Shown here in pieces: positions 60,180 to 64,000 of a stretch of DNA of 64,000 nt. Under the pieces are notes generated by a model, which saw only the letters and a program-made list of their open reading frames with translations, did not search any database and was not told the origin of the DNA. Each line of letters starts with the position of its first letter. Positions within the stretch are counted from its first letter, which is position 1. Origin of the DNA: a bacterium (GTDB taxonomy: Bacteria > Desulfobacterota > Deferrisomatia > Deferrisomatales > Deferrisomataceae); contig JALUTY010000078.1 in the NCBI GenBank assembly GCA_027021615.1, forward strand, positions 124,001 to 188,000, written 5' to 3'. The position numbers were made by a program, and so were the translations under genes.

Positions 60180-60556
60180 GCGCGCGGAGGACCCGCCGAC
60201 TCGGCCAGGCCGGGGAGGATCTGGCGGTGGAGGTTCTTCGCCGCCGGGGGTACCGGATCCTCGAGCGCAACTACCGGTGTCCCCTGGGCGAGATCGACTG
60301 CGTGGCCCTGCACGGCCGGACCCTGGTTTTCCTCGAGGTGAAGACCCGGGCCGGCCAGGCCTACGGAGCCCCCCACGAGGCCGTGGATCGGCGCAAGCGT
60401 CGCAAGCTCACCCGCCTCGCCCAGTACTTCGCGAGGGAGCGGCGGCTCGAAGGGGCGCCGATGCGCTTCGACGTGGTGGCCGTACGCTGGGACGGCCCGT
60501 GCCCCACGGTGGAGGTGTTCGAGAACGCCTTCGAGGCCGTGGAGGACAGGCGGTGA
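60176..60556 (+). CDS. YraN-family endonuclease-fold protein (UPF0102)
   Basis: 126 residues from GTG 60176. RLGQAGEDLAVEVLRRRGYRILERNYRCPLGEIDCVAL and FLEVKTRAGQAYG match the family, which has a Holliday-junction-resolvase-like fold. Function unproven. Coupled to rnhB. Confidence 0.93.
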   Translation: MSARRTRRLGQAGEDLAVEVLRRRGYRILERNYRCPLGEIDCVALHGRTLVFLEVKTRAGQAYGAPHEAVDRRKRRKLTRLAQYFARERRLEGAPMRFDVVAVRWDGPCPTVEVFENAFEAVEDRR

Positions 60557-60627
60557 CCCCGCGCCGGAGGGGCCCCGCCGGGAGCCCGTCGCCGGTCCCC
60601 GCCTCCTGACATCCCCTGGAGAACCCC

Positions 60628-63099
60628 ATGCAGAATCCGAGTGTGCGCATTCCGATCCCCATCGAAGAGGAGATGAAGCGCTCGTACCTCGATTACGCCA
60701 TGAGCGTGATCGTGGGCCGGGCCCTGCCCGACGTGCGCGACGGGCTCAAGCCGGTACACCGCCGGGTCCTGTTCGCCATGCACGACCTGGGGAACCGCTG
60801 GGACAAGCCGTTCAAAAAGTCGGCCCGGGTGGTGGGCGACGTGATCGGTAAGTACCACCCTCACGGCGACGCCGCGGTGTACGACACGCTGGTGCGCATG
60901 GCCCAGGACTTCAGCCTCCGCTACCCGTTGGTGGACGGGCAGGGCAACTTCGGGTCCATCGACGGCGACGCGCCGGCGGCCATGCGCTACACCGAGGTCC
61001 GGCTCACCCGGCTGGCCGGGGAGATGCTGGCCGACATCGACATGGAGACGGTGGATTTCGGGCCCAACTACGACGGCTCCCTGGAGGAGCCCCTGGTCCT
61101 CCCGTCGCGCATCCCCAACCTGCTGGCCAACGGCAGCTCCGGCATCGCCGTGGGGATGAGCACCAACGTGCCCCCCCACAACCTGACCGAGCTGTGCGAC
61201 GCCCTCGTCCTGCTGGCCCACAACCCCGGGGCCACGATCGAGGAGCTGATGGGGGTCCTGCCCGGCCCGGACTTCCCCACCGGTGCGTTCATCTACGGCA
61301 CGAAGGGGATCCACGAGGCCTACCGGACCGGCCGGGGCACGATCCGGCTCCGCGCCCGGGCCCTGATCGAGCGCCACCCCCGCACGGCCCGGGAGGCGAT
61401 CGTGGTCACCGAGCTGCCCTACACGGTGAACAAGGCGAAGCTCATCGAGGAGATCGCCGGCCTGGTGCGCGACAAGAAGATCGACGGCATCTCAGACCTG
61501 CGGGACGAGTCGGACCGGGACGGGATCCGGGTCGTGGTGGAGCTGAAGCGCGGCGAGGACGCCCGGATCGTGCTGAACCGGCTGTATAAGATGACCCGCA
61601 TGGAGATCCCCTTCGGGATCAACCTGTTGGCCATTGTGGACCGCCAGCCCCGGGTGCTCACCATCAAGGAGGCCCTCCAGCACTACATCGATCACCGGCG
61701 GGAGGTGACGATCCGCCGGACCCATTTCCGGCTGCGCAAGGCCCGGGCCCGGGCCCACGTGCTCGAGGGGTTCAAGATCGCGCTCGACAACCTCGACACC
61801 GTGATCGCCCTGATCCGGGGCAGCGCCTCGCCGGCCGAGGCCCGGGCCGGGCTGATGGAGCGGTTCGGGCTCAGCGAGGAGCAGGCCAAGGCGATCCTGG
61901 AGCTGCGGCTGCACCGCCTGACCGGGCTGGAGCGGGACAAGATCCTGGAGGAGTACCGGGAGACCCTGCGCCTGATCGAGGAGCTGGAGGGGATCCTGGC
62001 CGACGACCGGAAGGTGCTCGGAATCCTGGTGGCCGAGTTCGAGGAGATCCGTGGCAAGTACGGCGACGAACGGCGCACCGAGATTGTGGCCCGGACCGAG
62101 GAGATCACCATCGAGGACCTGATCGCCGAGGAGGAGATGGTGGTCACCATCTCCCACGCCGGCTACATCAAGCGCAACCCGGTGTCGCTGTACCGGAGCC
62201 AGCGCCGGGGCGGTAAGGGCCGGATGGGCATGACCACCCGGGAGGAGGATTTCGTCGAGCACCTGTTCGTGGCCTCGACCCACTCCTACATCCTGTTCTT
62301 TAGCAACCGGGGCAAGGTGTACTGGCTCAAGGTCCACGAGATCCCCCAGGCGGGCGCGGCGGCCCGGGGCAAGGCCGTCGTGAACCTGCTGCCCATCGAG
62401 AGGGGCGAGACGATCTCGGCGTTCCTGCCGGTGCGGGAGTTCCAGGAGGGCTGGTACGTGCTCATGGTGACCCGTCGGGGCCTGGTGAAGAAGACGGACC
62501 TTCGGGCGTTCTCCAAGCCGTGGAGGACCCGGGGGATCCAGGCGATCACCCTGGACGAGGGCGACGACCTCATCGCCACCCGGATCACCGACGGCAACCA
62601 GGAGATCGTGCTGAGCACCCGGAACGGTCTGGCCATCCGGTTTTTGGAGAGTGAGATCCGGCCCACGGGCCGCACCAGCCGCGGGGTGAAGGGGATCGAG
62701 CTCGGCCCCGGCGACGAGCTGGTGGCGGTGGACGTGGTGCGGCCGGGCACCACCCTTCTCACCGTGACCGAGAAGGGGTTCGGCAAGCGCACCGCCTTGG
62801 AGGAGTACCGGCGCCAGAGCCGGGCCGGCAAAGGGATCATCACCATCAAGACCACCGAACGCAACGGGCCGGTGGTGGGGGTCCTGGCCGTGGAGGACGG
62901 GGACCAGGTGTTCCTGATCGCCAGCTCCGGAAAGATCATCCGAACCGGGGTGAGCGGTATCCCGGTGATCGGCCGTAACACCCAGGGCGTGAAGCTGATC
63001 GACATGGAGCTCGGCGAGACCGTGGCGGCCGTGGCCCGGGTGGTCGAGCGGGAGGACGAGCCCGAGAACGGCGAGCCGAAGGACGAGCCGCAACCGTAG
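60628..63099 (+). CDS. gyrA: DNA gyrase subunit A
   Basis: 823 residues. The catalytic Tyr121 is in [10 protein letters not shown]. The quinolone-region segment is [11 protein letters not shown], with Ala82 where many species have Ser83 (E. coli numbering). The GyrA-box is QRRGGKG, and six C-terminal blades follow with an acidic tail ([15 protein letters not shown]). It introduces negative supercoils with GyrB, which is not in the window. A hairpin and a family A palindrome follow. Confidence 0.97.
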   Translation: MQNPSVRIPIPIEEEMKRSYLDYAMSVIVGRALPDVRDGLKPVHRRVLFAMHDLGNRWDKPFKKSARVVGDVIGKYHPHGDAAVYDTLVRMAQDFSLRYPLVDGQGNFGSIDGDAPAAMRYTEVRLTRLAGEMLADIDMETVDFGPNYDGSLEEPLVLPSRIPNLLANGSSGIAVGMSTNVPPHNLTELCDALVLLAHNPGATIEELMGVLPGPDFPTGAFIYGTKGIHEAYRTGRGTIRLRARALIERHPRTAREAIVVTELPYTVNKAKLIEEIAGLVRDKKIDGISDLRDESDRDGIRVVVELKRGEDARIVLNRLYKMTRMEIPFGINLLAIVDRQPRVLTIKEALQHYIDHRREVTIRRTHFRLRKARARAHVLEGFKIALDNLDTVIALIRGSASPAEARAGLMERFGLSEEQAKAILELRLHRLTGLERDKILEEYRETLRLIEELEGILADDRKVLGILVAEFEEIRGKYGDERRTEIVARTEEITIEDLIAEEEMVVTISHAGYIKRNPVSLYRSQRRGGKGRMGMTTREEDFVEHLFVASTHSYILFFSNRGKVYWLKVHEIPQAGAAARGKAVVNLLPIERGETISAFLPVREFQEGWYVLMVTRRGLVKKTDLRAFSKPWRTRGIQAITLDEGDDLIATRITDGNQEIVLSTRNGLAIRFLESEIRPTGRTSRGVKGIELGPGDELVAVDVVRPGTTLLTVTEKGFGKRTALEEYRRQSRAGKGIITIKTTERNGPVVGVLAVEDGDQVFLIASSGKIIRTGVSGIPVIGRNTQGVKLIDMELGETVAAVARVVEREDEPENGEPKDEPQP

Positions 63100-63131
63100 C
63101 GCGGGCCGACAGAGCCCCCTCCCAACCACAC

Positions 63132-63164
63132 AACGGCAGGTCGCCCCTTCGGTGGCCTGCCGTT
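63132..63164 (+). terminator. Strong hairpin after gyrA
   Basis: AACGGCAGGTCGCC and GGTGGCCTGCCGTT pair around CCTTC. No T-tract follows (GCCCATTG), so it may act as a terminator only weakly or as an RNA-stabilising hairpin. Confidence 0.6.
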
Positions 63165-63172
63165 GCCCATTG

Positions 63173-63436
63173 ATACCGAGTTGCCATCCATAGGATACCC
63201 AGCCGGGGGCGGGGCAAGGGACCTGCCTCCGGCCGGGCGCGAAGCCAGGCTTGAGATTCGCCGCGCAGGCATGGGGCGGGGGAGCTGGCTTCATGACAAC
63301 CCGTTGGAATCCGAACCCTTTCGCAGTCCAGACGCCGGAGGCACTGCGCGGCGAGCGAAGGGGCCGCGCCCGGCTCTCCGACAGGACCCTTGCCCCTCTG
63401 GGCAGGGGGGCAATAGATTTGAACGCGACTTGGTAT
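63173..63436. repeat. Palindromic element, family A copy 4
   Basis: Termini ATACCGAGTTGC (63173-63184) and GCGACTTGGTAT (63425-63436) are inverted. Arms GGGGCAAGGGACCTGCC and GGACCCTTGCCCC, and GGCCGGGCGCGAAGC against GGGGCCGCGCCCGG, are also inverted. 264 bp, with no gene. Confidence 0.8.
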
Positions 63437-63611
63437 GACCGCGCCGTTCGGCGAGATCCCCGTTCCCCGGGCGCGGGGCTGGTGGTCCGGTTCTTGCTTG
63501 CGTTCCGCTTCCCCGGGCCGTGACGGTTGTCAGCTCCAGTAGACCGCGAGGCGGCCTGTTTGCGAGGAAGTAACTTGAACCGATCCCCGCACAGTTTCCG
63601 CGGTGGGGCAT

Positions 63612-63749
63612 GGGTTTCAGGAACCGGAATCCAGCGGCCAGGAGACAGGAAATCCCGAAAAGCAGTTTGGGTTTCCGGGGGGACTCTCTCGGGGCACCGA
63701 AGAGCCTTCTCCTTGTCCACCGACTTCTGAATTCTGGCCCCTGAAACCC
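63612..63749. repeat. Palindrome, family C copy 2
   Basis: GGGTTTCAGG (63612-63621) and CCTGAAACCC (63740-63749) are exact inverses. CTGAATTCTGGCCCCTGA (63726-63743) is shared with the nested element at 15921-16034. The interior is AT-richer than the window average. Confidence 0.7.
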
Positions 63750-63867
63750 ATTGCCCCCGAGACCGTGAGGTGGCGCCAAAGAGGCGGGGCCATGCTTGGA
63801 ACACTCTGGAATCAAGTAGGTTTTCATGCCTCCCAGCGTCCTAGCCTCCCAGCGTCCTAGCGGACGT
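63747..63867. repeat. Family E element ending in an 8-bp array
   Basis: CCCATTGCCCCCGAGACCG, GTGAGGTGGCGCCAAAGAGG and TTGGAACACTCTGGAATCAA align to 34950-35020. Octamers GCCTCCCA GCGTCCTA GCCTCCCA GCGTCCTA GCGGACGT (63828-63867) end in GTTACTTGG. From 63868 to 64000 I see no gene or element. Confidence 0.7.
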
Positions 63868-64000
63868 TACTTGGAAGGCCGGTGGTCGTTACCGTATCGG
63901 TTTTGTCGGCACGCTTCGGAAACCCGAGGCTTGAACGGGGGCTTAGAAGAAAAAGAACTCGCTCTTCCTCAAGTGTGAGAACGGCCTATCCGATGGGTTT

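Overview
The window is about 70% GC chromosomal DNA from a Gram-negative bacterium. Outer-membrane proteins, a Tol-associated YbgF/CpoB protein, a pentaheme cytochrome c, Rex, LL-diaminopimelate aminotransferase and sensor-rich signalling point to a deltaproteobacterial or Desulfobacterota-type anaerobe. That placement is inference from gene content only. Genes are dense, often overlap by 1-8 bases, and frequently start with GTG or TTG. I found no tRNA, rRNA, CRISPR array, integrase or transposase.

Layout. 1-6400 holds the end of a beta-helix surface protein, a lipoprotein, a large clostripain-type protease and another exported protein; the last three appear to share one C-terminal domain. 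6446-15851 is an acetate-switch-like signalling locus: a symporter/histidine-kinase fusion, a small membrane protein, a degenerate kinase fused to a DnaQ-type exonuclease, a lone receiver and, divergently, a cNMP/CBS/DUF294 protein. 16147-17931 holds queE, a short hypothetical gene and an outer-membrane barrel. 18181-28075 (minus strand) is aroF followed without a gap by a Wadjet plasmid-defence system (jetA, jetB, jetC, jetD). An antitoxin/PIN-toxin pair with its own promoter and operator sits between the SMC gene jetC and the nuclease gene jetD. 28467-32546 holds a YbaK deacylase and a three-gene module of phosphomimetic receiver, double KaiC ATPase and histidine kinase. 32524-38969 is housekeeping and redox genes (BamA-like barrel, ComFB, thioesterase, nitroreductase, cytochrome c, pgsA, ferredoxin, queC, dapL).

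39879-44070 is a compact minus-strand operon with an MshA-like glycosyltransferase, a PIG-L deacetylase, a FemAB/GNAT-like transferase and an S51 peptidase-like protein carrying a CysRS-type C-terminus. These are the same enzyme classes that build low-molecular-weight thiols. 44696-50091 has a DMT transporter, DUF488, DUF167, DivIVA, YggT, proC, yggS and maf. 50407-53365 has a deoxynucleoside kinase, a lone receiver, a glycosyltransferase and rex. 53705-63099 holds cpoB, a LysM protein and the ffh-rpsP-rimM-trmD-rplS-rnhB-yraN translation operon, then gyrA.

The most unusual feature is the intergenic DNA. Nearly every long gap is built from a few modules: 220-330 bp imperfect palindromes with a common GC-rich core but different termini (one family has perfect 18-bp terminal inverted repeats), 7-bp arrays (CGGTCNN and CTAGNNN), 8-bp arrays (GCCTTCCA-like), and a GGGCCTTCGGCCC hairpin. 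Several modules abut or supply the stop codon of the neighbouring gene, so they would be transcribed as 3' ends. I cannot assign them to a described family.
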